NCBI RefSeq assembly: GCF_030646165.1
Contig: NZ_JAUTDO010000001.1
Span: 186,001-250,000, forward strand
Source of the DNA: Conexibacter sp. CPCC 206217
GTDB taxonomy: Bacteria; Actinomycetota; Thermoleophilia; Solirubrobacterales; Solirubrobacteraceae
Reading direction: 5' to 3'
DNA: 64,000 nucleotides
Numbering within the stretch: the first letter of the stretch is position 1; every line of letters begins with the position of its first letter. The translations under genes were made by a program, and so were the position numbers. Of the stretch, positions 16,309 through 24,819 are shown piece after piece. The notes under the pieces were generated by a model that saw only the letters and a program-made list of their open reading frames with translations, was not told the origin of the DNA and ran no database searches.

Positions 16309-16439
16309 AATGATTGCGGTGAATCACAGACTCTAGGTTGTTCGTCGCAGTGCTTTGCCACAGCGCCGCGACGAAACTGCAACAACTTGACGTGCCAGTC
16401 CGCCTGAGGCGTTATGGGACGTCAATCGGTGCGCGCTGC

Positions 16440-17543
16440 CTAGAGCGGAAGCATCGATGCCTGATAGAGCGCGACATCAGTGAGCCCCATGGTCGCGCTG
16501 AAAGTCGCTTCGACATCGAGCCAGACGGGGGTGGCCAGAGTCGCAATGGTGCCCGCACGACTTGGTCGACCATCTCTTGCGTTTCGACCGGCTATCTCCA
16601 ACTCAGCCTCGATCAGCAGTTCGGCTTCGTACAGTAAGACCGCGACGACATCGCCGGTCGAGAGTTCCTCCCCGCTATCGACTCTCGCACCAGACAAGGC
16701 ACGGACTTCAAGAATCTGGAAATCACCGACGTCGACGGTCTCTCCGATCATCCAGGAGGGCGCGAGATCGGTGTCCTGGGACAGCACCGCCTTCAACTGC
16801 GCTCGCGAGAGATCCAGGTCGAGAAGCAGCTCCTGCAGCCATTCGTTGAGCCCTCTTTCCGCCTGTGGCAATACTCTCTTGACTGTCGCGAGTGCCACGA
16901 CACTTACCTCGACGTGCGCTTCAACGAATGCTTTCAAGTCGGACTGGAGAGTCACGCTGTTAGCCGAATCGCCCTGCAGCGACAGGTCGTCCGCAAGGTC
17001 GCCAGCAAGTTGTCCGTCTGTGGCGAAATCGCTCCGGTCCTTCGTAAGAAGCACAAGTGGTCCGTGCTGGCGAACCTCATTGAGGACGGTCTCCCAGAGC
17101 AAGGCGTCCCGATATCCCGCCCCGTTCTCACCAAAGGGCTTCTTGCGCGCAAGGGCGCGATCAACCATTCTGGAGTGAGAGATCGACGCGATACGTGGGA
17201 TCCTCACGCCTGCTGCTTTCAGCGTCCGTCGAAGGTCGCGGCCGTACCGCGCTGCCTCTGTCGCAGGGTCGATACGCGAATGGCCCGACCAATCGACGCC
17301 CAGTCGCGCCAACCCGCCAGCTGCACGCTCGAGCGCCCGCCGCTCCTCGTCACAACGTTCGCGGTACTTGTTTGTCGCCTCGCGGATCACCAACTCTGGA
17401 ACGCTCACGCGCAGTTGCTCGGTTCGAGCCCCGTCCATGAGCAACTTGAAGGCTCGCCCTGAGCGGAAGTTCGCGATCAAGATGTTCGCGTCAACGACGA
17501 CGTGAACAGCAGCCTCTCTCCTATCGGTTCCCACGTCCCGCAC
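16440..17543 (-). CDS. PIN-domain protein, DUF4935 type
   Basis: The product has 367 residues from GTG 17543. The PIN fold starts at VHVVVDANILIANFRSGRAF with the first catalytic Asp, and SVPELVIREATNKYRERCDE supplies the conserved Glu. A later acidic block in YRDALLWETVL and VLLTKDRSDFA provides the remaining Asp residues. This arrangement (VDTN..., E-x-x-N/K-Y, GYRDALIW, LLTxDxxDF) is that of DUF4935 PIN proteins, predicted Mg-dependent ribonucleases. The C-terminal 150 residues are a separate beta-rich domain. There is no adjacent antitoxin. It may be a solitary defence or toxin-like RNase. Confidence 0.75.
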   Translation of the reverse strand: MRDVGTDRREAAVHVVVDANILIANFRSGRAFKLLMDGARTEQLRVSVPELVIREATNKYRERCDEERRALERAAGGLARLGVDWSGHSRIDPATEAARYGRDLRRTLKAAGVRIPRIASISHSRMVDRALARKKPFGENGAGYRDALLWETVLNEVRQHGPLVLLTKDRSDFATDGQLAGDLADDLSLQGDSANSVTLQSDLKAFVEAHVEVSVVALATVKRVLPQAERGLNEWLQELLLDLDLSRAQLKAVLSQDTDLAPSWMIGETVDVGDFQILEVRALSGARVDSGEELSTGDVVAVLLYEAELLIEAELEIAGRNARDGRPSRAGTIATLATPVWLDVEATFSATMGLTDVALYQASMLPL

Positions 17544-17629
17544 CCTACTTTGACCGCCCAGGCGAGCAATGCGGTTCAGCGCCAGGAACGAAGAGGTCGC
17601 TCTCCCGGAGGAAAGCGACCTCCTCTTGC

Positions 17630-18028
17630 TCAGCGCGACGTCCGCCGACGGCGCGCGTAGTGGCGGACGGTGTCGCGGAGCTGCTCCGTCACGACCGCGT
17701 CGTCGGGAGCGAGCAGTCTCACGCGCAGGCGGCCGCGCTGCTTCTGCAGCACGGTTGCGACGAAGGCCCGGCGGCCTTCGGGGGCCAGGCGGACCAAGTC
17801 GCCTGAGCGGATGGTCGTCGTCGAGACTCGGCCGTCGCGAAGCGGTCGCTCACGCCAGTGTTCGACGATTTCACGGCTGCTCGCGCTGCGGTAGCCGACG
17901 CCGGGGCGAAGCGGCTCGATCGCGAAGCGGCGCGTCTCGGGATCACGTCCTCGCACCGTCGCGATGAAGAGCCGGCCTTTGAGGTCGATGCGGACGAGAT
18001 CGCCTCTGCGAACTCCGGCGGTGTTCAT
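17630..18028 (-). CDS. Tandem SH3-like barrel protein
   Basis: The product has 132 residues from ATG 18028, with a perfect AGGAGGAACCCG in front. Two similar halves are visible: VRRGDLVRIDLKGRLFIATV near residues 6-25 and TIRSGDLVRLAPEGRRAFVA near residues 70-90. Each is followed by a basic beta-rich stretch. The repeated R-x-G-D-L-V-R-(I/L) followed by F-(V/I)-A-T-V is like small SH3/KOW-type nucleic-acid-binding barrels. It ends in an Arg-rich tail. It is the most 3' gene of the long minus-strand array. The function is unknown; nucleic acid binding is inferred. Confidence 0.6.
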   Translation of the reverse strand: MNTAGVRRGDLVRIDLKGRLFIATVRGRDPETRRFAIEPLRPGVGYRSASSREIVEHWRERPLRDGRVSTTTIRSGDLVRLAPEGRRAFVATVLQKQRGRLRVRLLAPDDAVVTEQLRDTVRHYARRRRTSR

Positions 18029-18114
18029 CGGGTTCCTCCTCGCCGGCAACGGGGCGACAGCATTGAATACCTCCAGCTTGGGACTCGGGTTGGGCCGCTG
18101 TCGCGGTCCGGCGG

Positions 18115-18477
18115 TCAGTCGCCCCTGCGGGTGACCGGCCAGAAGCCAACGACCTCCTCGACGAGACGCGCCGCTGCCATCGCGAGACGGCGCGCTTCGC
18201 GGTCGTGCCCGTCGCGTTGTGCTGAGATCGCTGCGCCGACGAGCTCCGCGATCACCTGCTGGTGCGCCGACTGCACGCGTGCGGCCTGCGCCGGATCGCC
18301 TCCGAGCAGCTCGAGAAGATGCCGCCGCGAGCCGTCCTCAGTCTCGTGCCAGTACGGTCGATCTGGCGTGGGCGGCTCGACCTGCGTCCAGATCGGCTCC
18401 AGCTGGGTACGGATCGTGATCGGCACGACGTGGTGTCGCACCGCGCCGCCGATCCGCCCCTCGAGCAACCCGGTCAC
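18115..18477 (-). CDS. Hypothetical protein coupled to a RelE/ParE-like gene
   Basis: The product has 120 residues from GTG 18477; the GTGA overlaps the stop of the upstream toxin-like gene. It contains TIRTQLEPIWTQVEPPTPDR followed by PYWHETEDG, then a helical C-terminus (VQSAHQQVIAELVGAAISAQ, RLAMAAARLVEEVVGFW). No family is recognised. The overlap suggests that its product works with, or in balance with, the upstream gene. Confidence 0.5.
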   Translation of the reverse strand: MTGLLEGRIGGAVRHHVVPITIRTQLEPIWTQVEPPTPDRPYWHETEDGSRRHLLELLGGDPAQAARVQSAHQQVIAELVGAAISAQRDGHDREARRLAMAAARLVEEVVGFWPVTRRGD

Positions 18478-18866
18478 TGCCTGCGGGCGGGCCAGCTGCC
18501 GTGCAGCCGGAAGTGCGCGAGGTCGTAGACGTCGCGACGGGTTCCGCCCGGCAGGTGACCGACGCCGGCAGCGACGTAGACCAGGCCGAGCCGTCCGTCC
18601 TGCAGCCGGCCGACCTGGAAGACGATGCGCCACGCGCCGCCGCGGGCCGGTACATAGACCTTCACGCAGCCCGGCAGTCGTGTGCCCGACGCGTGTTCCG
18701 CCTGACACGGGGCTCGCTCGTCCTGGCCGACGCCGTCGCGCTCGAGACGCCGGCGCGTCGCCTGCATTGCGAGCCGACCGCGTGCACCGAGCCGCTTCAC
18801 GTCGGCCGCGAACAACGTGTCCTTGAAGATGACGGGCACCTTGCGCCCGCCCCCGGATGTCGGCAT
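18474..18866 (-). CDS. Putative RelE/ParE-type toxin
   Basis: The product has 130 residues from ATG 18866, four bases after the gene at 18871-19176. The C-terminal half (PGCVKVYVPARGGAWRIVFQ, GLVYVAAGVGHLPGGTRRDV, YDLAHFRLHG) follows the RelE/ParE pattern of an R-x-x-(Y/F) strand, a strand ending before x-G-x-R, and a Y-x-x-A-x-x-R/F-L helix. The N-terminal helical part (FKDTLFAADVKRLGARGRLA) matches the usual paired helices. The length is above the usual 90-110. The toxin call is inference; the upstream gene would be the antitoxin. Confidence 0.45.
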   Translation of the reverse strand: MPTSGGGRKVPVIFKDTLFAADVKRLGARGRLAMQATRRRLERDGVGQDERAPCQAEHASGTRLPGCVKVYVPARGGAWRIVFQVGRLQDGRLGLVYVAAGVGHLPGGTRRDVYDLAHFRLHGSWPARRQ

Positions 18867-18870
18867 GGCG

Positions 18871-19176
18871 CTACCCCTCGTCGTCGGAGAGGAGCGACGG
18901 CCCGTACAGCTCGTCGAACTCGCGCAGCTCGGCGGCGGTCGCGGGCCGGCTGCCGAGCTCGGCGTGGACCGACTCCATGGGCGATCCGACCGGCGGGTCC
19001 TTCTCGTCGAGCACCGCCGTGACGAGCCGGAACACGTCCGGCTCCCCGATGTGGAGCAGTTCGGCGACGTCGTGCGGGTGCCGGCCGGCGGCGACCAGCT
19101 CGAGCGCCTGTCGCTCGACCGGGTCGAACCCGTCGAGCTCCTGCGCGGAGAGTGAGAGTGAACGCATGTCGAACAT
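18871..19176 (-). CDS. Putative antitoxin / HTH protein
   Basis: The product has 101 residues from ATG 19176 (ATG 19167 also possible). A LuxR/sigma-4-like helix-turn-helix is visible at PVERQALELVAAGRHPHDVA, ELLHIGEPDVFRLVTAVLD. The acidic C-terminus (ELREFDELYGPSLLSDDEG) is typical of antitoxins that wrap a basic toxin. It directly precedes the RelE/ParE-like gene by four bases. It could equally be an ordinary regulator of this array. Confidence 0.5.
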   Translation of the reverse strand: MFDMRSLSLSAQELDGFDPVERQALELVAAGRHPHDVAELLHIGEPDVFRLVTAVLDEKDPPVGSPMESVHAELGSRPATAAELREFDELYGPSLLSDDEG

Positions 19177-19248
19177 GCCTCCTAAGAGTCTAGTCAGGGG
19201 TGGAAGCGGCCGTCCATGCCTATGGATCGGCCGCGACGACGGCGCGCC

Positions 19249-19797
19249 CTACGGCAGGTCGCGTCGCCCATGCTCTTCGCGGAAGTAGCGGGATGCCCGC
19301 GGAAACGCGACGCCTCTGCGCCGCAGGATCTCGACCCGCAGCGAGAAGCTGTCGAGGCCGTGCTTGTCGAGCAGCACCGCCAGCTCGGTCGAGAGCCATC
19401 CTGCTGCGAGGTCCGTCTTACCGCGGCCGTCGAAACTGAGCACGAGGTGTCCGCTCCGCCGCTGCCCGAACAGGAGCCGCCCGCGCTCGTGGCTCGCCGT
19501 TCTGCCGTCGAACTTCCAGCAGCAGATGCCGTCGACAGCCGATCTGTAGATGATGGTGCTGCCAGCGCTGACGTACGGCGCGAGCGTGTGGATCGCACCC
19601 CACTCCGCCGCGATGATCGGACTGAGTTCAAGCGGGTCTTGAAGAAGCGTCCTGCTGAACGCGAAGCCGTTACCGAAGCGCTCGTAGTCGCGCCCGGTGC
19701 CTGCCGCCCAGTTGTCCAACGCCCGCATGGCGCGGTACATCCGTCTCATGCCGTCGAACGTGATCGTCGAGTCGAGAACTTCAACGAATTGATCCAT
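19249..19797 (-). CDS. Hypothetical protein
   Basis: The product has 182 residues from ATG 19797, with AAGGAC in front. It has a mixed alpha/beta composition with TIIYRSAVDGICCWKFDGRT and GRLLFGQRRSGHLVLSFDGR. The ICCWKFDG and SGHLVLSFDGRGKTDLAAGW segments alternate hydrophobic residues like beta strands. No motif is recognised. It is one gene in the continuous minus-strand ICE array, 62 bases after its upstream neighbour. Confidence 0.6.
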   Translation of the reverse strand: MDQFVEVLDSTITFDGMRRMYRAMRALDNWAAGTGRDYERFGNGFAFSRTLLQDPLELSPIIAAEWGAIHTLAPYVSAGSTIIYRSAVDGICCWKFDGRTASHERGRLLFGQRRSGHLVLSFDGRGKTDLAAGWLSTELAVLLDKHGLDSFSLRVEILRRRGVAFPRASRYFREEHGRRDLP

Positions 19798-19859
19798 GAG
19801 TTAGTCCTTTCGGACGAGATCGCGACGGTTGGAGCCCCGGCGGGCTCGGTGCCGTTGCC

Positions 19860-20336
19860 TCACGCAACGGCATCCGGAAGCGGATCGGCAGGCGGCTCGA
19901 GCTCGTGCTGGGCGTACACGCGCATCTGGCCGCTGAGGCGGTCGAACGCGAACCAGCGTGTTCCGCCACGGTCGACGTCGCGCGTGAGGTCGAGCGCGCG
20001 ACGTGCGGAGTCGAGCGGCCCGTCGGCGTCATCCTCGCCGTACGAGACGATCAAGCTGACGATCCAGCGGTCGTTCCAGCCGCAGTAGGCCGAGGCGGTC
20101 TCCTGCCACGTGTAGCCGCGCGGCGGCCACTTGACGTACGGGACGCCCGCGATCGACAGCGGATCGGGTGCGTCCAGCATGCCGAGCTCCTCTTCGAGGA
20201 TGTCGCGCGCGGCTCTGAGCGTCTCGACGTTGCCGGTGACGAGCGTGCGCCCGATCAGCGCGAGCGCCTGGTCGAGGCGAGGCAGCGACGGTCTCTCCTC
20301 GGTGCGGCGGTCGGTTGGGTCTCTCTTTTCGGACAT
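19860..20336 (-). CDS. Hypothetical protein
   Basis: The product has 158 residues from ATG 20336. A charged start (MSEKRDPTDRRTEERPSLPR) leads to a helical region (LDQALALIGRTLVTGNVETL, RAARDILEEELGML). A beta-rich part includes WPPRGYTWQETASAYCGWND and WIVSLIVSYGEDD. The repeated aromatic residues suggest a compact soluble fold. It lies between the PD-(D/E)XK nuclease and another unknown gene. The function is not recognisable. Confidence 0.6.
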   Translation of the reverse strand: MSEKRDPTDRRTEERPSLPRLDQALALIGRTLVTGNVETLRAARDILEEELGMLDAPDPLSIAGVPYVKWPPRGYTWQETASAYCGWNDRWIVSLIVSYGEDDADGPLDSARRALDLTRDVDRGGTRWFAFDRLSGQMRVYAQHELEPPADPLPDAVA

Positions 20337-20375
20337 GGGTTCCTTTTCGGAGCCGACTGGGTTGGCGATCGGGCG

Positions 20376-21380
20376 CTAGAGGCCCGACCAGCCGGGGCAG
20401 CGCTGCGCGTAGGCACAGAAGCGCTGCCGGCACGGGAACGACTGACGTGGGTCCGCGAACTTCCACGGCCGCTCGAAGCCGAACTGCTCGACGCGCGCGG
20501 TGATCTCGGACGCCATCTGCGCGAACCGGTCGAGCACACCACGCATCTGGCGCTCAGTGCGCGTCGTCAGCAGCAACCGACCGTCGATCGCGGCGCGGCG
20601 GCCACCGGGCTTGATGAGGTTCGCGAACACGAACCCGCCGGCAGGGTCGCCGCGAAGGCGGCGATCGAGCAGGTAGAGCCCGGCTTGAAGATCGCCGTCC
20701 GCCTCCTGGCGGGTGATGTATCTGCTCTTGACCTTGTAGTCGGTGACGATCGGTTCGCCGGCCTCGCAGCGGGTGACGACCGTGTGATCTTTCGGCGGCG
20801 CGGCGTCGATCGCGAGGACGAGTCCGTGATCCGTCACCGCGACCGGCTCGTCGCGGATCGTCTCGAGGTCGACGTAGCCGCGGATCTTCCACTCGCAGGC
20901 GTCGTTGAGCTTCAGCGTCAGCTCGCGCTGCACGCTGACCGCCCGACCGACGAGCGGGGCGATCCGATCGAGGAAGACCTCGACGCAGCGCAGGCCCCAG
21001 GCGCGTATCAGCTGCTCCGGCTCGGCCGCGGTCCACACCGCCGATCGGCGGTCCCGCTCGTTCTCCTCGTACAGGCGGGCGTAGGCCACGAGCACGTCGC
21101 CGCGCTCCGGCAACTCACCCTCGATCCGGCGCTCGTACATCCAGCCGAGCGCGCGATCGACTGCGGTCCCGAGCATCATCGCCGGCGACGGCGGCTCGCG
21201 CTCGCCGAGGAGGTAGCGACGCCGCCAACGCTCCTCGCACTGCTGCCACAGCTCATACGAGCTCGCCGACAGCGTGTGCATCCGCCGCCCGTCGGCGCGC
21301 GCGGGGAGCCGTACCGGAACCCCGACGTCGAACGCCGGCGGCCGGACGCTGGCGCTCGCCGTGACGGCTGCCGCGCTCAT
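20376..21380 (-). CDS. PD-(D/E)XK nuclease with Cas4/AddB-like cysteines
   Basis: The product has 334 residues. Visible elements are ASSYELWQQCEERWRRRYLL (Cys48), the acidic strand IRGYVDLET (Asp171) and the catalytic core PIVTDYKVKSR with Asp214-x-Lys216. The C-terminal triad Cys317, Cys322 and Cys328 (FPCRQRFCAYAQRC) would, with Cys48, hold an Fe-S cluster as in Cas4 and AddB. These are DNA exonucleases or end-processing enzymes. The start ATG overlaps the stop of the gene at 21377, which in turn abuts a Rad52-type gene. The likely role is resection of DNA ends for annealing during element recombination. There is no CRISPR array or other cas gene in the window, so a CRISPR role is not supported. 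Confidence 0.8.
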   Translation of the reverse strand: MSAAAVTASASVRPPAFDVGVPVRLPARADGRRMHTLSASSYELWQQCEERWRRRYLLGEREPPSPAMMLGTAVDRALGWMYERRIEGELPERGDVLVAYARLYEENERDRRSAVWTAAEPEQLIRAWGLRCVEVFLDRIAPLVGRAVSVQRELTLKLNDACEWKIRGYVDLETIRDEPVAVTDHGLVLAIDAAPPKDHTVVTRCEAGEPIVTDYKVKSRYITRQEADGDLQAGLYLLDRRLRGDPAGGFVFANLIKPGGRRAAIDGRLLLTTRTERQMRGVLDRFAQMASEITARVEQFGFERPWKFADPRQSFPCRQRFCAYAQRCPGWSGL

Positions 21381-21781
21381 CCCGGCCTTCCGATCCGCGA
21401 CGGGCTTCCGGTGAGGCGCCGGAGATCCGCCGGCAGTGGGCCGCGCGGGAGCGTCGGGCGGTCGCAGGGCGAGAGGCCGTATCGCCGGCGGTGGACGAAG
21501 CGCCGGTTCGCGGTCGCGAGAATCCGCGACCAGAACCTGACGCGCCAGTCCTCCCCCGCGTCCGCGTGGGCCTGGCTGCAGACCGCGACTTCGGTCAGCT
21601 GCTCGTGGTCAAGGCCCGCTTGGGCGCACGTCTCGAGCGCATCGCGCAGCTGTACGACACGCGAATCGTCGAGCCGCTCCAGGTCGTCGCAGCGGAGCGC
21701 CAGCGCGCTGATCAACGAGACGGTGCGCAGCCCGTAGCCGGCCCGCCACGCCTGCAGTGAGAGCTGCTCGCGCGGCGTCAT
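21377..21781 (-). CDS. Small hypothetical protein between annealase and nuclease
   Basis: The product has 134 residues from ATG 21781. The start shares one base with the stop of the Rad52-type gene (TGATG), and its own stop overlaps the nuclease start (ATGA). It is basic and helical (LSLQAWRAGYGLRTVSLISA, FWSRILATANRRFVHRRRYG). The tight coupling suggests it helps the annealase-nuclease pair, for instance as an adaptor. This is inferred from position only. Confidence 0.6.
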   Translation of the reverse strand: MTPREQLSLQAWRAGYGLRTVSLISALALRCDDLERLDDSRVVQLRDALETCAQAGLDHEQLTEVAVCSQAHADAGEDWRVRFWSRILATANRRFVHRRRYGLSPCDRPTLPRGPLPADLRRLTGSPSRIGRPG

Positions 21782-22881
21782 CAGAGGTCCCGGTAGTCGA
21801 TCGGAACGTGGCCGTTGGTGCCGGCGAGCGCGAGCTGCCGATCGCCGCCGGCGTGAACGATCGCGTCGACGATGCGCGGCATGTGGTGGGCAGGCGTCGT
21901 TGCGAGCAAGCCTCCGTCGAACTCCCGCGCAGCCGTCTCGGAGTCGGCCGCGGGGTGGCCGGAGACCGTGCGCACCACGTTCGCGACGTCGCCGCGAGTG
22001 AGACCGTGAGCCTCGGCGAGCTCGCAGATGCGCTGCTGCTGCTCGTCTGACAGGGTCGTCACCGCGCGCGACGCCGGAGCCTGCCGCTGGCCGGACGACT
22101 GCTCGCCGACGAGGGCGACGGGGGCCGACGGCGGCTCGGGCCCCAAACGTCCGACGGTTCCGGCTTCGGTTTGCGTCGCGGGCAGGGCCTCCTGCGCTTC
22201 CGTGCCCTTCTCGGCCGCCGAGTCATCGTCGGACACGCCGATGCCGCCGTCGGGCTCGCCGTGCGCGAACACCTGACCGAACGTCCCGATCACCTCCGAC
22301 CGAAGGACGTGCGCCTGGTACTCGCGCCGAAGCCGCGCTTGGCAGGCGACGGACACGACAGCGTCCCCTCCGGGGAGCATCCGGATGTCGGATGAGTTCA
22401 GCGGCAGGACGATCTCCGGCATCGCGGTGTACAGGTATGCGCCGATGCCAGCCGCGACTCCGGCGCGCTTGCGCGCGTCGGAGTAGAGCGCCTTGACCGT
22501 GTTGTCGAACGCGCTCGACGTCTCGCCGACATCCTCGTACGACATCTCGACGTCCGGCTCTCCGACGTCGTACGGCAACGTGATCGTCAGCCGGCACAGC
22601 ACGCAGAGGGCTCCCGGCGTCACGCCGGTGAGCCGCTCTCCGGCAACCGGTTCGAACGTCTCTCTCCAACGCCCCGGCGTCACGACGCTCAGCCGCACGA
22701 TCGAGCTCTGCGCGCGAACATACGGCCCGACGACGACGGCGGACCCGTGCTGTTCGGACTCGACGCGTCGCATCACGCGAAAGCCGATGGCACCCGTGGC
22801 GAACGGTCGCCTGAGTTGCTCCGCCGCCTCGCGGTGCGTGCGCGCAGGTGCCACGCCGTGCGCAACGATGGATCTGGTCAT
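21781..22881 (-). CDS. Rad52/Rad22-type single-strand annealing protein
   Basis: The product has 366 residues; ATG 22881 is the start. The N-terminal 155 residues follow the Rad52/22 pattern: the EQLRRPFATGAIGFRVMRRV opening, a beta core (LCVLCRLTITLPYDVGEPDV), then YEDVGETSSAFDNTVKALYS and DARKRAGVAAGIGAYLY (116-151). These correspond to the K-x-x-(Y/F)-SDAxKRAAxxxGIGxYLY signature of the family. The C-terminal region is disordered with a late helical DEQQQRICELAEAHGLTRGD. The protein likely anneals complementary single strands. It is paired with a downstream PD-(D/E)XK nuclease, like phage annealase-exonuclease systems. Confidence 0.75.
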   Translation of the reverse strand: MTRSIVAHGVAPARTHREAAEQLRRPFATGAIGFRVMRRVESEQHGSAVVVGPYVRAQSSIVRLSVVTPGRWRETFEPVAGERLTGVTPGALCVLCRLTITLPYDVGEPDVEMSYEDVGETSSAFDNTVKALYSDARKRAGVAAGIGAYLYTAMPEIVLPLNSSDIRMLPGGDAVVSVACQARLRREYQAHVLRSEVIGTFGQVFAHGEPDGGIGVSDDDSAAEKGTEAQEALPATQTEAGTVGRLGPEPPSAPVALVGEQSSGQRQAPASRAVTTLSDEQQQRICELAEAHGLTRGDVANVVRTVSGHPAADSETAAREFDGGLLATTPAHHMPRIVDAIVHAGGDRQLALAGTNGHVPIDYRDL

Positions 22882-22956
22882 GTTGGTCTCCTCGACGGAG
22901 AGGAAGCGGTGGACGCGGAGTTGTCGATGACACACCGCGTCGGCGCCGACGCCGCT

Positions 22957-24750
22957 TCAGGCCGCGTCAGCCAGGTCGCCGTCGCCCAGATCGATCTCGT
23001 CGAGATCGACCGCTCGGTCGCGATCGGCAAGGTCGACGGTGCTCTCCGAGACGTCGAAGACGAACGCGTCCCGCGCAGTCTCGACGAGATGCGGATTCAG
23101 CATCGGGCGCATGAACTGCCAGGTTGCGGTGCGCAGCGGCGTCGCACCGCCCGGCAGCGCTCGGCGGAGATGTCTGGCTGCGCGATCGGTGCCGAGGTGC
23201 TTCGTCGCGGGGATGCCCTGCGGATCGAGCACGAAGGCCGCGCAGAAGGATGCAAGCAGGCCGGCCAGTCCGCGCAGCGGATCCCGGTCCGAGAGCGCGC
23301 GGTCGAGTTCCGTGGAGACGATCTCGTCCGTGCTCACGGGCACCTGCCGGCCAGAGTCCCCGACAGCGCGCTGAAGGTCCCGATCGCTCCAGCCGGCGCC
23401 GAACGCGATCACCTCCGGGTAGTCGCGGGCGAGCAGACGGCACAACACCTCGCGCAAGGCGCTCAGCTGCTCGTCGGCGACGTCGAGGAGGCCGGCTCGG
23501 ATGTCGAGCCCGAGGGCGAGGTTCGCGCTGATCGCCTCGCGCACGACGCGGTCGGCCCGACGGCGCGCTTCCGCAGCCTCCTCGGTCGCCGCCTGCATCT
23601 GCTGGTCCTGCAGTCTCGCGGCGCCGAAGTACGACTCGTCTGCATGACGGGACCCGTCGTCTCTGTCCTCGTGCTCGGCAACGGCACCGTGCACGAGATC
23701 GATCGCGAAGACCGGGTCGACGAGCCAGACCGTCGGAGCGAAGTCGCCGCCGCGGTCGTAGACCCATGCGAAGTCGCCGTTCGCCGCACGGTCACGGGTC
23801 GAGCCCTCGACGCGCACGTGTCGAGAGTGGGTCCGTGTCTTCGAACGCAGCGCGACGAGCTGTCTGTCGACGTCCTCCTCGTCGCACGCGAGCACGCTCG
23901 ACACGCGGGCGCGATCGTCGTCGCCGAGGTGGTTTGTCGCGGCTCTCAACAGCTCGTCCGTGTCGAGCAGATCTCCCTCGTCGAGCCGGACCGCGTAGAC
24001 CTGCTCGTCCTCCACGACGGTGCGCTGAACGAAGGCGCCGAGGTCGTGCTGCAGCTGCGCGTGGAGCTCGGGCGTGCTCACGCGGTCCGCGACGGCTTCG
24101 GCCAGCTGCGGCGCGACCGTCGCCATCTCGGCGAGCCGGTTCGCGGTCCCGATCGACAGCTGGTCGTCGCTGGGTTTGTCGGCGACGCGATGGCGGACCC
24201 GCTCCGGCAACGTGCACTGCCGCCGCAGGTTGTGCGCGAGCTTCGGCGCGTGGCCGAGCTCTTCGCAGACGGCGGCGATGCGCTCGTCGTCGGGCAGCCC
24301 GACGAACTCGTCCCACACGTCGCGGAACTGGTCCTGCAGGTCGCGCAGGGACAGCCCTTCCCGCTGGTTCTCCTGTGCCTGGATCCTGCGGATCTCGCGC
24401 AGCGACGGTCTGTGGTCGAGCATGACGGCGTTCAGCCCCAGCACCGGTCTCAGGCCTTCGAAGCCGTCCTCGCCGGCGAGCTGGACGCTGAGTCTCGCGG
24501 CGAGCAACCGGCGCTGGCCCGCGTAGACCGTCACGACTCTTCTGGACGTGCGGCGCGCGAGGACGGGCGTCGTCTGGCCGGACATCATCAGCATCCGCGC
24601 CAGCCGCACGATCCCGTCGTGAGAGATCTCGCGGCGAGGGTTGGGCGCGGCCCGCAGCTGCGACAGCGGGATCCGCTCGAGCGCGCACTTCACCGGCGCG
24701 ACCTCGTCGGTCACGTCGAACAGCGCGGGCGGGGACATCGAGCCAGTCAT
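22957..24750 (-). CDS. ParB-like nuclease-domain protein, large
   Basis: The product has 597 residues. The ParB N-terminal domain is at about 20-130: ERIPLSQLRAAPNPRREISH, LARMLMMSGQTTPVLARRTS, VVTVYAGQRRLLAAR (the G-x-R-R-L-x-A box) and IQAQENQREGLSLRDLQDQF. A KorB/Spo0J-like helix region follows (LGHAPKLAHNLRRQCTLPER). The remaining 400 residues are helical and not recognisable, far longer than partition ParB proteins (about 300). SD GGAAGGAGCGAG is strong. The ATP partner is not adjacent; the VWA/MoxR pair is. A role in partition, replication control or nucleotide-dependent DNA loading is inferred. Confidence 0.8.
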   Translation of the reverse strand: MTGSMSPPALFDVTDEVAPVKCALERIPLSQLRAAPNPRREISHDGIVRLARMLMMSGQTTPVLARRTSRRVVTVYAGQRRLLAARLSVQLAGEDGFEGLRPVLGLNAVMLDHRPSLREIRRIQAQENQREGLSLRDLQDQFRDVWDEFVGLPDDERIAAVCEELGHAPKLAHNLRRQCTLPERVRHRVADKPSDDQLSIGTANRLAEMATVAPQLAEAVADRVSTPELHAQLQHDLGAFVQRTVVEDEQVYAVRLDEGDLLDTDELLRAATNHLGDDDRARVSSVLACDEEDVDRQLVALRSKTRTHSRHVRVEGSTRDRAANGDFAWVYDRGGDFAPTVWLVDPVFAIDLVHGAVAEHEDRDDGSRHADESYFGAARLQDQQMQAATEEAAEARRRADRVVREAISANLALGLDIRAGLLDVADEQLSALREVLCRLLARDYPEVIAFGAGWSDRDLQRAVGDSGRQVPVSTDEIVSTELDRALSDRDPLRGLAGLLASFCAAFVLDPQGIPATKHLGTDRAARHLRRALPGGATPLRTATWQFMRPMLNPHLVETARDAFVFDVSESTVDLADRDRAVDLDEIDLGDGDLADAA

Positions 24751-24819
24751 GACTCGCTCCTTCCTTCAGCGACGCCGAGTGGGCGCCGCGCCGATCTGGG
24801 TGGCGGGCAGCTGCCCGCG

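Noticed and set aside
20376-21380. Cas4-like nuclease as a CRISPR-associated gene
   Set aside because: No CRISPR array or cas1/cas2 in the window; it is paired with a Rad52-type annealase instead.
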